This document shows, piece after piece, positions 25,567-35,018 of a stretch of DNA of 64,000 nucleotides (position 1 is its first letter; each line of letters begins with the position of its first letter). The stretch spans positions 62,001 to 126,000 of the forward strand of contig NZ_LXFU01000052.1 of assembly GCF_001657485.1 (NCBI RefSeq), in the 5' to 3' direction. A program made the position numbers and the translations under genes. This stretch comes from Rhizobium sp. WYCCWR10014. Its GTDB lineage: Bacteria; Pseudomonadota; Alphaproteobacteria; Rhizobiales; Rhizobiaceae. The notes beneath the pieces were generated by a model. It saw nothing but the letters and a program-made list of their open reading frames with translations, was not told the origin of the DNA and searched no databases.

Positions 25567-26790
25567 ATGAAGGTTCTGAAGAAAACGCTTTTGCTTGCCG
25601 CTATCGGCAGCAGTCTTTTTGCCACAGCCGCATCGGCCGAGCAGGTCAACCTGACCTGGCAGATGTGGACCGGCTCCGAAACCGACACCAAGAGTTGGCA
25701 GCATTTGGCAGAGATGGTGACCGCCAAGTATCCCGATATCAAGGTGACGCTGACGACGACGGGCTGGGTCGACTACTGGACGCGGCTGCCGGTGCTGGCG
25801 GCATCGGGACAGCTCGCCGACATCGTTTCCATGCAGTCGCTGCGCATGCCGAACTTCTATTCGCTGCTCGAGCCCCTGAATGACCGGATCGAGGCCGACA
25901 AGTTCGACGTCGGCGCCTTCACACCCTCGATCATCGGCGGCATGTCCGTCGATAAGCAGCTTTACGGTCTGCCCTACGATGTCGGTCCGTGGGTCATCTA
26001 CTATAATCAGGACGCGCTCGAAGCCGCCGGCGTTCCGCTACCGAAGCCGGGCTGGACACTTGCCGAGTTCACCGATGCAGCCAAGAAGCTGACGAAGGAC
26101 GGCAAGTATGGCTTCGGCATCACCCCGACGAACTATTCGGTCCTGGCCGCGGCCTGGGGCGATAAATACGTCAACGACGCCGGCGAGCTTGACTTGACCA
26201 GTGCGAGCGCAGTTGCCGCCGCCGACAGGATGATCGGCTTTGCCGCCAAGGATAAGATCGCGCCGCTGGTTCCCTCGGGTGGCGCGGATCCCGGTGATGT
26301 CGTCCAGGGCCGTTTCAATTCGGGCAACGTCGCCATGTATATCGATGGTCCCTGGTCGATTATCGGCATGAAGGACCAGGCTAAGTTCAAGATCGGCCTC
26401 ACCACCCTGCCGCGTGACGAAGGCGAACTCTCGGCCGTCACAGCAGGCTCCGGCTTCGGTATTTCCACGTCAAGCAAGAACAAGGATGCGGCCTGGAAGG
26501 CCATTCAGGTGCTGACAAGCCCCGAAGCGCTGACCTATCTTGCCGAAGGGGGGCGCGCCTTGCCGGCGCGCACGGCGGCGCAGTCCGCCTGGTACAAGGT
26601 GGCGGCCAAGGACATCACCAATGGCGGCGAGGCCATAGATTATTCTCTGGCGCACTCCGTGCCCTACGTGATCACCAACAACTGGGCAGCGGTGGAAAAC
26701 CTCTTCAATCAGTATTTCCCGCCGGCTTTCGCCGGCAGCGCCGATGCCAAGCAGACGATGGAGTCCATCCAGAGCCTCGCGCAGCAATAA
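25567..26790 (+). CDS. ABC sugar importer, substrate-binding protein (fucoside locus)
   Basis: This ~407-residue family 1 solute-binding protein has a signal peptide ending at about ASA-EQV (residue 24), followed by VNLTWQMWTGSETDTKSWQH. The start at 25567 follows GGAGGGAGGAG; a longer in-frame reading from 25513 overlaps the fucosidase stop and is not supported. It is cotranscribed with the fucosidase and two permeases, so its ligand is probably a fucosylated oligosaccharide. Two hairpins follow its stop. Confidence 0.9.
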   Translation: MKVLKKTLLLAAIGSSLFATAASAEQVNLTWQMWTGSETDTKSWQHLAEMVTAKYPDIKVTLTTTGWVDYWTRLPVLAASGQLADIVSMQSLRMPNFYSLLEPLNDRIEADKFDVGAFTPSIIGGMSVDKQLYGLPYDVGPWVIYYNQDALEAAGVPLPKPGWTLAEFTDAAKKLTKDGKYGFGITPTNYSVLAAAWGDKYVNDAGELDLTSASAVAAADRMIGFAAKDKIAPLVPSGGADPGDVVQGRFNSGNVAMYIDGPWSIIGMKDQAKFKIGLTTLPRDEGELSAVTAGSGFGISTSSKNKDAAWKAIQVLTSPEALTYLAEGGRALPARTAAQSAWYKVAAKDITNGGEAIDYSLAHSVPYVITNNWAAVENLFNQYFPPAFAGSADAKQTMESIQSLAQQ

Positions 26791-26794
26791 AGCG

Positions 26795-26845
26795 AGCGCG
26801 TCCGACAGGACGCGCTAGCGCCCGCCCGCGGCAGGACCTGCCGCG
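26795..26845 (+). terminator. Two hairpins after binding-protein gene
   Basis: The first stem, AGCGCGTCC with GGACGCGCT (26795-26816, loop GACA), is perfect over 9 bp. The second, CGCGGCAGG with CCTGCCGCG (26827-26845), is a near-continuous palindrome. Both lie between the binding-protein stop and the first permease, without T-tracts, so they more likely stabilise or partly terminate the transcript than end the operon. Confidence 0.65.
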
Positions 26846-26858
26846 CATGGAGGAAGAC

Positions 26859-27785
26859 ATGTCGCAAAGCGCTGTTGCCGAAGTTTCTTTGCAGCCCGGT
26901 CGGCCCCGGCGCTTCCTGAAGCCGGAGACGCAAACGGCCATGCTGTTCCTGTTGCCGAGCTTCCTCGGCTTCATGGTTTTCATGGCCTTGCCGATCGTAG
27001 CGTCGCTGGCGCTCAGCTTTACCAACTGGCAGCTGATCTCGACGCCGTCCTTCGTCGGCTTTCAGAATTATATCAGGCTCTTCACCGTTGATCCGGCCTT
27101 CTACACCATATTGCGCAACACGCTGTTCTTCGCCGTCGAGTATCTGGCGCTGAACCTCATCATCTCGTTGACGCTGGCGGTCTGGATATCGAGCCTGAAG
27201 CGCGGCAAGGCGATCTTCCGTGTAATCTTCTTCCTGCCGACCTTCACGCCCACCATCGCGGCGTCGGTGGTGTGGCTGCTGATCTTCACACCGGACGGGC
27301 TGGCCGACACCATCATCCGCGCGCTCGGCCTCGGCCTGCCGAATTTCCTGCTGAGCTCGACCTGGGCCATGCAGGCGATCGTGCTCGTCACCCTGTGGGC
27401 GAATGTCGGTTACAACGTCGTGATGTTCAACGCCGCGCTCGACCTTGTGCCGAAGCATTATCTCGAGGCGGCGACGATCGACGGCGCCAATGCCTGGCAG
27501 CGCTTCTGGCGCATCCGCCTGCCGCTCATATCGCCGACCATCTTCTTCGGCACCGTGATGACGGCCATCACCTCGCTGCAGATCTTCGACGAGATCTTTG
27601 CGATGACGCGCGGCGGGCCGGGCTCGGCGACGGCCACGCTTGGCTTTGCCATCTACCAGAAGGGCTTCACCAATTTCCAGATGGGCTATGCCTCGGCTCT
27701 CGCCTGGGTGATGTTCTTCATGATCATGGCGCTCACCATCCTGCAGTTCCACATGCAGCGCAAATGGGTGCATTATGACGACTGA
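26859..27785 (+). CDS. ABC sugar importer permease (MalF/UgpA-like)
   Basis: This 308-residue CUT1 permease has about six transmembrane segments and the EAA motif YLEAATIDGANAWQRFWRIR. The start at 26859 (MSQSAVAE) follows GGAGGAAG. It overlaps the second permease gene by 11 bases. No ATPase gene is present in this operon, so it must borrow one, for example from 7771-8880 or 46099-47205. Confidence 0.92.
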   Translation: MSQSAVAEVSLQPGRPRRFLKPETQTAMLFLLPSFLGFMVFMALPIVASLALSFTNWQLISTPSFVGFQNYIRLFTVDPAFYTILRNTLFFAVEYLALNLIISLTLAVWISSLKRGKAIFRVIFFLPTFTPTIAASVVWLLIFTPDGLADTIIRALGLGLPNFLLSSTWAMQAIVLVTLWANVGYNVVMFNAALDLVPKHYLEAATIDGANAWQRFWRIRLPLISPTIFFGTVMTAITSLQIFDEIFAMTRGGPGSATATLGFAIYQKGFTNFQMGYASALAWVMFFMIMALTILQFHMQRKWVHYDD

Positions 27786-28659
27786 TCCGACCTCACGGCA
27801 TCCGCATTCCGTCTCCCAGCATCGTCACCGCCTCTTGCGGCGCATCGGCTCCTTCGCCAGTTACACGGGGCTTTCGCTGATCGCGCTGCTTTTCCTCTTC
27901 CCGTTCTTCTGGATGGTGTCGAACGCGGTGCGCTCCAATGCCGAGGTGATGGCCGTCCCGGTTCGCATCTTCCCCGAGGAATATCATTGGGGAACATTCG
28001 TAGAAGCCGTGGTTTCCCTGCCGTTCGGAACCTTCCTGTTGAATTCCTTCGTCGTCGCCTGTGGCGTTACGGCGATCGTAATTGCGGTCTCCTGCCTGTC
28101 TGCCTACGCTTTTGCTCGGCTGAAATTTCCCGGCCGGGAGGGGCTGCTGCTCACCTATCTCACCACGCTGATGATCCCGCAGGTGATGCTGGTCATCCCG
28201 CTCTTCCTCATCGTCAGCAAGTTCGGCTGGATCAACACCTATCACGGCATGATCCTGCCGGTCGCCTTCAGCTCTTTCGGCACCTTTCTACTGCGGCAGT
28301 TCATCCTCGGCATTCCCAAGGATCTCGACGAGGCGGCGATGATGGACGGGGCTTCGCGGCTGCGCATCCTGGTTACGGTCATCATTCCGCTTGCCATGCC
28401 GGCCATCGGCCTGCTGGCGCTGTTCACCTTCATCGCACAATGGAAGAGTTTCCTCTGGCCGCTGATTGCCACCAGCGGCGTCGAAATGGCCACGCTGCCG
28501 CTCGGGCTCACCCTGTTCCAGACACAGCAGGGCACCGCGTGGAACTACATCATGGCCGGGGCGACGATCTCCATGGTGCCCGGCGTCATCCTGGCCATCT
28601 TGCTGCAGAGGGTGATCTACAAGGGCATTACCGTCAGTTCCGGCTTCGGCGGGCGCTAA
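27775..28659 (+). CDS. ABC sugar importer permease (MalG/UgpE-like)
   Basis: The 294-residue partner permease has the EAA motif DEAAMMDGASRLRILVTVII and an N-terminal cytoplasmic tail rich in His and Arg. Its ATG lies inside the end of the previous gene, so translation is coupled. It ends the fucosidase, binding protein, permease, permease unit; ~200 bp without a gene follows. Confidence 0.92.
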   Translation: MTTDPTSRHPHSVSQHRHRLLRRIGSFASYTGLSLIALLFLFPFFWMVSNAVRSNAEVMAVPVRIFPEEYHWGTFVEAVVSLPFGTFLLNSFVVACGVTAIVIAVSCLSAYAFARLKFPGREGLLLTYLTTLMIPQVMLVIPLFLIVSKFGWINTYHGMILPVAFSSFGTFLLRQFILGIPKDLDEAAMMDGASRLRILVTVIIPLAMPAIGLLALFTFIAQWKSFLWPLIATSGVEMATLPLGLTLFQTQQGTAWNYIMAGATISMVPGVILAILLQRVIYKGITVSSGFGGR

Positions 28660-28779
28660 TCTTCATAAGAACAAAGATTTAAGCGTATCCCATCAAGTTT
28701 GCTGTGATGCCCTTCAAGTCCGGTCGATCGCCGCCGAAGAAGGCGCTCCTGCCGCCGCAAGATCATACCCTCGCGCTTA

Positions 28780-28802
28780 ACTTTTGCTTCCGGAAGAAAA
28801 GT
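28780..28802. promoter_or_regulatory. Inverted repeat upstream of the orphan binding-protein gene
   Basis: ACTTTT, then the palindrome CTTCCGGAAG inside, then AAAAGT make a 23-base inverted repeat 58 bp upstream of the start at 28860, in AT-rich DNA. It could be an operator or the terminator of the preceding operon. No regulator is identifiable. Confidence 0.35.
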
Positions 28803-28859
28803 AAAATTTAACCAAAATTTGAAATAACCGCTTCATATCCGAATTGTGCAGGGGAATTC

Positions 28860-29789
28860 ATGAAAACGGCCACGCTTGCATCCATCGCCTTGGCGATATC
28901 GATCTCTGCTGCCAATGCCCAGACGATCGGGGTTTCGATGTCCGGTCTCGACAAATTCAGAACAGCACTTCTGAACGGCGTCGTCTCGCATGGGCAGACG
29001 ATATCCGGCCTCAAACTTGTCACCGAGAATGCCAATGGCGACAAGGAGCTCCAGAAGCAGCAGGTGCAGAAGCTCATTGCCGACAAGGTCGACGCGATCA
29101 TCCTTGCCGTCTCCGACGGCGACCTCGGGCCGCAAATGACCAAGATGGCGGCAGATGCCGGCATTCCGCTTGTGTACATTAATAACGTTCCTTCCAACCT
29201 GCTGGACCTGCCTGATAATCAGGTGGTGGTGGCCTCCAACGAGAAGGAATCCGGAACGCTGGAGACCAAGCAGGTCTGCGCGCTCCTCAAAGGTAAAGGC
29301 CGCGTCGTCGTGCTGATGGGCGAACCATTCCACGCCGCCGCCCGCGCCCGCACCCAGGACATCTCCGACGTCATCGCGACACCGGATTGCAAGGGCCTTC
29401 AGATCGTCGAGCGGCAGGCTGCCTATTGGTCGAGCGATTATGCCGACCAGCAGATGCAGGAATGGCTGTCGGCCGGCGTCAAGTTCGACGCGGTCATCGC
29501 CAATAATGACGAGATGGCGCTCGGCGCGATCCGGGCCATGAAGAAGGCCGGCATGCCGATGAAAGATGTCGTCGTCGCCGGCGTCGACGCGACCGACGAC
29601 GCGCTCGCCGCGATGGTGGCCGGCGATCTCGACGTGACCATTCTTCAGAGCGCCGTCGGGCAGGGCGCTGCCGCTGTCGACGCTGCCGTCAAGCTGATCC
29701 GCAAAGAGAAGGTGCCGCGCGAAAACAACGTTCCCTTCGAACTCGTCACACCTGAGAACATTGCCACCTATCTGCCGAATAGCCAGTGA
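28860..29789 (+). CDS. Orphan periplasmic sugar-binding protein (RbsB/type I family)
   Basis: The 309-residue periplasmic protein has a signal peptide ending at about ANA-QTI (residue 20) and the type I fold pattern of ribose/galactose-binding proteins: GVSMSGLDKFRTALLNGV, QVQKLIADKVDAIILAVSDG, and FDAVIANNDEMALGAIRAMK with VVVAGVDATDDAL. No permease or ATPase of the matching CUT2 type is nearby. Instead a chemoreceptor gene starts 13 bp downstream. It may present a sugar to that receptor instead of, or as well as, an importer encoded elsewhere. Confidence 0.88.
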   Translation: MKTATLASIALAISISAANAQTIGVSMSGLDKFRTALLNGVVSHGQTISGLKLVTENANGDKELQKQQVQKLIADKVDAIILAVSDGDLGPQMTKMAADAGIPLVYINNVPSNLLDLPDNQVVVASNEKESGTLETKQVCALLKGKGRVVVLMGEPFHAAARARTQDISDVIATPDCKGLQIVERQAAYWSSDYADQQMQEWLSAGVKFDAVIANNDEMALGAIRAMKKAGMPMKDVVVAGVDATDDALAAMVAGDLDVTILQSAVGQGAAAVDAAVKLIRKEKVPRENNVPFELVTPENIATYLPNSQ

Positions 29790-29802
29790 GCATAAGAGGA
29801 CT

Positions 29803-31950
29803 ATGATGTTGCATTTCTGGAATAAATTCGGCATTCGCGCACAGATCACCTCCGGCTTCGTGCCGCTGATCCTGTTGATGAGCCTGCTCACGGTCAGCGC
29901 GATCTCGGGCATGAACGGGCTCGCCTCGATCTTCTCTTCCTATCGCGCCACGGTCGGCCAAAGTCTCGCCATCTCGGACTACAGCGACCAGCTGAACGAG
30001 ATTCAGATGTCGGCGGAAGCCTTCCGCTCCACGCCGACGCAGGATGTCGTCGACCGCTTCCGCGCCGGCGTGAAAGCGTTTGATGCGGACGATCCGCGTT
30101 TTGCCGGCAATAAGGACCTGCAGTCCGGCCTTGCGGCGATCCGCCAAGACATTGCCGCCTACGGCAAGGCTTTCGAGCAGATCGTCTCCCTTCAGGCCAG
30201 GCGTGACGCCTTGATTTCCAAGGTCACCGAATTCGGCCCATGGACCAGCATCGCGCTCAACGATGTCGTGCGCAGCGCCTGGCGCCAGAACGATGTGCCG
30301 CTGCTGCAGATGACGGCGGCGACACTGGAGGCCTTGAACCGTAGTCTCTATTTCTCCGAACGCTTCGTGCATTCCGATGATTTTGCGGCCTACGACACGG
30401 CGCAGGCAGCACTCGCCGAAGCGGTCGCGCTGAACGAAGCCGCCGCCAAGGCCGCGAAGAACGAGCTGCAGAAGAAGCGCCTGATGGGCGCCGGCCAGCT
30501 CATGCAGAATTACACCGCCCGTCTCGGCGACATGAAGGACGTCTTGCAGGCCTCCGGCAATATTCGCCAGACGCAGTTGAACGTGCTCGCGCCGAAAATA
30601 TCAGGCGGCTTCAAGGACCTGCAGGCCACCGTCACGGGCGCACAGAAGACGCTTGATGGTTCGGTGGACGCAACGGTTGCCTCCGCGACCAGCACGACGC
30701 TGGTCATCAGCGGCCTGCTGATCGTCATCGGTCTCGTGCTTTCCTATTTCGTCGGCCGGTTGATTTCCTCGGCGGTGCGCAACATGGCGCAGTCCATGGA
30801 GCAGCTTGCCCGCGGCGAGGAAGGGATCGTGATAACGGGCGTCGAGCATCGCCACGAACTGGGAGCCATGGCGCGTTCGCTGAAGGTTTTCCAGGAAACG
30901 GGGCGCGCCAAGCTGATTGCGGAAGCCAATGCCGAACGCGCCCGCCTGGCCGCCGAAGAAGAGCGGCTGCGCCAGGAGGCCGAGCGGCTCAGCGATGCGC
31001 AGGTGATGGAGCATGCCTTCCGGCAAATTTCCGTCGGGCTGGACGCGCTTTCCAAGGGCGATCTCACCGTCCGCGTCGGCGAAGTCGACCATCGCTACGT
31101 CAGGATCCGGGATCATTTCAACAATTCGGTCGCGAGCCTCGAAGAGGCGGTCGACTCCGTCATTCGCGCGGTCGCCACTATCCGATCTGGCCTCGCGGAA
31201 ATCTCCACGGCGTCCAACGATCTCGCCCGCCGCACCGAGCAGCAGGCAGCCTCGCTGGAGGAGACCGTCGCGGCGCTGGGTGAGGTGACCCGCGGCGTCA
31301 ATGGAACGGCAGAGGGTGCAAGCCGCGCCCAGGGTGTCGTGGCAACGGCCCGCACCAATGCCGAAAAGGGCGGCGAGATCGTTGCCCGCGCCATCGACGC
31401 GATGACGGAAATTCAAAATTCGTCGTCCAAGATCGGCAACATCATCAGCGTCATCGACGAGATCGCCTTCCAGACCAACCTGCTGGCGCTGAACGCCGGC
31501 GTGGAAGCGGCGCGCGCCGGCGAGGCGGGCAAGGGCTTTGCCGTCGTGGCCCAGGAAGTCCGCGAGCTCGCCCAGCGCTCCGCCAACGCGGCAAGGGAGA
31601 TCAAGCAGCTGATCTCCACCTCCTCGGCGCAGGTCAAGACCGGCGTCCAGTTGGTGGGTGAATCCGGCCTCTCGCTCGAACAGATCGTCGAACAGGTCAC
31701 CGCCATGAATGCGACCGTGGCCGAGATCGCCGTTGCCGCCCGCGAACAGGCGACGAGCCTGCGTGAGGTCTCGGCTGCCGGCGACCAGATGGACAAGGTG
31801 ACGCAGCAGAACGCCGCGATGGTCGAAGAGACCACGGCAGCCGCACAGAGCCTGACACATGAAACCGAAAGCCTTGCCGAGTTGCTGCGGCGGTTCAGGA
31901 CAGGCAGCGGCCGGGCATCGGAACATCGCCATTACGCGATGGCATCCTGA
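29803..31950 (+). CDS. Methyl-accepting chemotaxis protein paired with a binding protein
   Basis: The 715-residue transmembrane chemoreceptor has TM1 at about 13-35, a ~260-residue helical periplasmic sensor (HBM-like in size), TM2 at about 297-318, HAMP segments and a signalling domain. The domain's hairpin tip contains SVIDEIAFQTNLLALNAGVE and AARAGEAGKGFAVVAQEVRE. The start is one of two adjacent ATGs (29803 or 29806) after AAGAGGA. It has no C-terminal CheR/CheB pentapeptide. It is coupled to the periplasmic binding-protein gene, so indirect sugar sensing is likely. A hairpin follows the stop. Confidence 0.93.
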   Translation: MMLHFWNKFGIRAQITSGFVPLILLMSLLTVSAISGMNGLASIFSSYRATVGQSLAISDYSDQLNEIQMSAEAFRSTPTQDVVDRFRAGVKAFDADDPRFAGNKDLQSGLAAIRQDIAAYGKAFEQIVSLQARRDALISKVTEFGPWTSIALNDVVRSAWRQNDVPLLQMTAATLEALNRSLYFSERFVHSDDFAAYDTAQAALAEAVALNEAAAKAAKNELQKKRLMGAGQLMQNYTARLGDMKDVLQASGNIRQTQLNVLAPKISGGFKDLQATVTGAQKTLDGSVDATVASATSTTLVISGLLIVIGLVLSYFVGRLISSAVRNMAQSMEQLARGEEGIVITGVEHRHELGAMARSLKVFQETGRAKLIAEANAERARLAAEEERLRQEAERLSDAQVMEHAFRQISVGLDALSKGDLTVRVGEVDHRYVRIRDHFNNSVASLEEAVDSVIRAVATIRSGLAEISTASNDLARRTEQQAASLEETVAALGEVTRGVNGTAEGASRAQGVVATARTNAEKGGEIVARAIDAMTEIQNSSSKIGNIISVIDEIAFQTNLLALNAGVEAARAGEAGKGFAVVAQEVRELAQRSANAAREIKQLISTSSAQVKTGVQLVGESGLSLEQIVEQVTAMNATVAEIAVAAREQATSLREVSAAGDQMDKVTQQNAAMVEETTAAAQSLTHETESLAELLRRFRTGSGRASEHRHYAMAS

Positions 31951-31976
31951 CTTTCTGTCGATGCAGGCAAGAAAAC

Positions 31977-32001
31977 GCCGCCGCCTCGAAAGGGCGGCGG
32001 T
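31977..32001. terminator. Hairpin between convergent genes
   Basis: CCGCCGCC (31978-31985) pairs with GGCGGCGG (31993-32000) around TCGAAAG, between the chemoreceptor and the convergent DUF3422 gene. It is GC-rich and has no T-tract. Confidence 0.6.
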
Positions 32002-32025
32002 GAGCGATCATCGGCCAGCGTCGCC

Positions 32026-33288
32026 TCAGTGGCTCTCTGATGCGGGACCGTGAGAGTGGCCGGCAATGCTCTTGCGAACATGACGAACTGCTGTCCAGAC
32101 GGCGAAGAGCACGAGCGGAATGGCGCCGAGAACCGCGAGCTTCGACACGTGCGGATCGACGCCCAGTGCTGAAATACTTTCGAGGCAGATCTTCGCCAGG
32201 CCGACGGTGTAATAGGTGATGGCGATGACGGAGAAGCCTTCGACCGCCTGCTGAATATGCACCTGGATGCGCGCCCGCTCTTCCATTGATGTCAGCAGCG
32301 ACGCGTTCTGATCTTCGAGCTGAACCTGCACGGTGGTTCTAAGGAGGTCTCCGGCCAGGCTGACGCGTTCGGCCAGTTCATCGAGGCGGCGTTCGGCGGC
32401 TTCGACCGAGCGGACGGCCGGTTGAAAGCGCCGATCGATAAAGGTGCCGAGCCTCTGGCGCTGTTCGACGCGTTCCTCACGAAGCTCCGACACTCTGCTC
32501 GCGACAATTTCGGCATAGGCTTTCGTCGCGCCGAAGCGGTGGCGGGCGAGCGCCGAGAAGTTGAGAACGTCCGAAGAGAGCCTGGTCACCTCGGAAAGCA
32601 GTGCCTTGTCGACCTTAATCGCACTCTGCATATGCGCGATCAGCAGGTCGAGGCGCCGGTCGAAGACGGAAAGCTTCGACACCGTCTCGCGCGCCATCGG
32701 CAACGCTAACAGCGCCATCATCCGGTACGTCTCGATCTCCAGGAAACGCCTGACCATGCGGCCGGTGCGATAGGCATTGAGGTTGCGGTTGAAGAACAGG
32801 AATTCGACGAAACCGCTGTCGGTCAGGCGGAAGTTCGAATGCACTTCCGCGTCGCCGCCGCCGACCTGAGAGGCGACATAGTCGAGCCTCGGTTTTTCCG
32901 GACGCTGCCCGTCCTTCTCGTCCCGCACCAGCACCCGAACGGCTGCGATGATCTTCCCGTCGATCTGGCGGCAACAGGCCTGAAAGGCTTCCGGCGGATT
33001 GCTGCCGGGTTCGGCCGACGCGGGAACGACGAAGGTCAGGGTGAGGAACTCGGTATGCGCCTCCCACTTCAGCCGGCCGTCGCCGATGCGGCCAATTCCG
33101 TGGTTGCCTTCGCGGGTCGTGGAGACGTCCTCCAGTCCCGGCAGGGAATTTGGCATCTGAGGAGGGGCATTTTCTCCGACGATAGCGACGTGCCACACAT
33201 CCGTGTCGCCATCGAAGTAAAGCGACGGCCGCGCGTGGAGCTCGTTGTGAAGTTCCCTTCGCAGCGGATGCTCGGAGCCCATCGGCAT
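32026..33288 (-). CDS. DUF3422 membrane-anchored protein
   Basis: The 420-residue protein begins MPMGSEHPLRRELHNELHAR, the hallmark of DUF3422, followed by a large soluble domain, a long coiled-coil-like region (~200-340) and two C-terminal membrane segments (around VIAITYYTVGLAKICLE and LAVLGAIPLVLFAVWTAV). The topology suggests an inner-membrane anchor with the bulk in the cytoplasm. The function is not known. The start at 33288 is preferred because AAAGAGGT precedes it; further in-frame residues upstream do not look like the family. Confidence 0.85.
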   Translation of the reverse strand: MPMGSEHPLRRELHNELHARPSLYFDGDTDVWHVAIVGENAPPQMPNSLPGLEDVSTTREGNHGIGRIGDGRLKWEAHTEFLTLTFVVPASAEPGSNPPEAFQACCRQIDGKIIAAVRVLVRDEKDGQRPEKPRLDYVASQVGGGDAEVHSNFRLTDSGFVEFLFFNRNLNAYRTGRMVRRFLEIETYRMMALLALPMARETVSKLSVFDRRLDLLIAHMQSAIKVDKALLSEVTRLSSDVLNFSALARHRFGATKAYAEIVASRVSELREERVEQRQRLGTFIDRRFQPAVRSVEAAERRLDELAERVSLAGDLLRTTVQVQLEDQNASLLTSMEERARIQVHIQQAVEGFSVIAITYYTVGLAKICLESISALGVDPHVSKLAVLGAIPLVLFAVWTAVRHVRKSIAGHSHGPASESH

Positions 33289-33498
33289 GGAAATGCACCT
33301 CTTTACGGTAGACAGTCGCTGGGTCGCCTGATGTAGCCGGGTTGCCAGCATGTGTGAGCCTGCGAGCCGGCGAAGGCCGACAACGCCTATAGCCTCTCCC
33401 GAACCGCGTGTCACCATAAAGGGCAACGATGTCGGCGGCTTGCACGACATCGTTTGCCCATTGCTCGATTGTCACCCGCTGAACTGGTGATGCTGACC

Positions 33499-34950
33499 TT
33501 ACGACGAGGTTTCTTCCAGACGACGTCCCCCCGTCTCGATCATGCCGATGGCTGCGACCGCGCCGATGGCGGCGACGATCGCGAACATCATGAACACCGA
33601 ATTGATGCCCTGCGTCCCCACCATATAACCGACCGTGGTCGGTCCGACGGCCGAGGCTATGCGCAGCCATGATGTCGCAAGACCGGTTCCGATGGCGCGC
33701 ATCCGCGTCGGATAGATCTCCGGCGTGTACAGATAGAGGACCGCATTGATCGACCCGACGACGCCATAGGCAAGCGTTGCCAGCACGATCAACGACCAGA
33801 GCTGGCCTGCACCACCTGCCGCCAAGGCGGTCAACAGTGCCGCGCCGACCAGGAAGGATACGATGGCCCAAGTTCTTCGGCCGATGCGGTCGATGCAGAA
33901 AGCGCAAACCAGAAGGATGGCGACCTGGGCGACATTGGTCATCGACGCCGCCCGAAGAGCGCTTCCGAGCTCGAGTTTGTAGACGGTGTGATAGAGTGTG
34001 GGCATCCAGTTGTTGAGGCTGTTGGCGACGAAGAACGAACTCGCCCAAAGGACCCAGGCAATCAACGTCCTCACGCGGAAGCGTGGAGACAGCAGCTCGC
34101 TCCAGCGGCTTCTCGGCTGCCGGGCGACCTGTGCAGGGGCGGGTGCTGCAACCGGCGCTTCAGGCGCCGGCTCCTGTTGATAATCGAGGTTTGCCTTTCT
34201 TGCGCTTGCCTCAGCCTGGCGGATGATCGCTTCCGCTTCGTCGAGGCGTTGTTGGCCGATCAACCAGCGGGGCGACTCCGGCAGCCGATAAAGCAGATAG
34301 GCAATGACGAGACCGGGAATGCCGCCGATGAAGAAGAGTGATGTCCATCCGAGGATCGGCACGAGTAAGGTCCCAACCTGGCCGGTGATCATCAGCCCGA
34401 CCGGAAAGATCATCTCGTACAGCATGAAATAGCGGCCGCGTCCCTTCGCCCGCAAAAGTTCGCTGATATAAGTGGCCGCAACCGGCATTTCTCCTCCGAC
34501 ACCGATGCCCTGGATCAGGCGGCACAGGAAAAGCATCTGAAAATTGCCGGTGAGCGCGCAGGCCAGGCCCATGACCGACATCAGCGCTGTGGCTGCTGCC
34601 GCCATGGGGACGCGGCCGAAACTTTCGGCAAGACGGCTGAAGAGCAGGGCGCCGAGCAATTGGCCGATGTAGCTGGCGGCGATCATCCAGCCGATCTGGG
34701 CCGGAGAAAGCGCCCATAGCTTGATCAGGATCGGCAGGACGAATGCCAGCGAAAGGGCATCGAAGGCATCGAGAAAGGTTGCGCTCCCCATGACGATCCG
34801 CGCCCGGCGGTGCCAGGGTGTAAAGGGAATGGCCTCGAAACGGGCAGTCAGCGCTGCGGCGCGACCGCTGTCGGATGCCGGGGTCGGATCTCGGGCTTCA
34901 AGCCCATCTGCGGTCGCGGATGCGGCCAGCGTAATTGTGTTGTCGTGCAT
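33499..34950 (-). CDS. MFS transporter, aromatic-acid/sugar type
   Basis: The 483-residue inner-membrane permease has 12 predicted transmembrane segments and the MFS loop motifs RLAESFGRVPMA after TM2 and RIGRRTWAI in the second half, with LPESPRWLI after TM6. It fits the AAHS/sugar-transporter branch that includes PcaK/BenK-like proton symporters for benzoate-type acids. A long Ala/Pro-rich cytoplasmic loop separates the halves. It sits 68 bp after the hydrolase gene in the unit with the flavin monooxygenase, so it probably imports the monooxygenase's aromatic substrate. Confidence 0.85.
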   Translation of the reverse strand: MHDNTITLAASATADGLEARDPTPASDSGRAAALTARFEAIPFTPWHRRARIVMGSATFLDAFDALSLAFVLPILIKLWALSPAQIGWMIAASYIGQLLGALLFSRLAESFGRVPMAAAATALMSVMGLACALTGNFQMLFLCRLIQGIGVGGEMPVAATYISELLRAKGRGRYFMLYEMIFPVGLMITGQVGTLLVPILGWTSLFFIGGIPGLVIAYLLYRLPESPRWLIGQQRLDEAEAIIRQAEASARKANLDYQQEPAPEAPVAAPAPAQVARQPRSRWSELLSPRFRVRTLIAWVLWASSFFVANSLNNWMPTLYHTVYKLELGSALRAASMTNVAQVAILLVCAFCIDRIGRRTWAIVSFLVGAALLTALAAGGAGQLWSLIVLATLAYGVVGSINAVLYLYTPEIYPTRMRAIGTGLATSWLRIASAVGPTTVGYMVGTQGINSVFMMFAIVAAIGAVAAIGMIETGGRRLEETSS

Positions 34951-35018
34951 TCTATCCTCCCAGATTCAGCACCTTGATGATGGCCGGCGTCTTCGCGGTG
35001 CCGGCACCCGGTTGGGCA

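Noticed and set aside
26709..27773. Minus-strand open frame over the fucoside permease gene
   Set aside because: It is a Gln/Arg/His-rich shadow of a certain permease gene.
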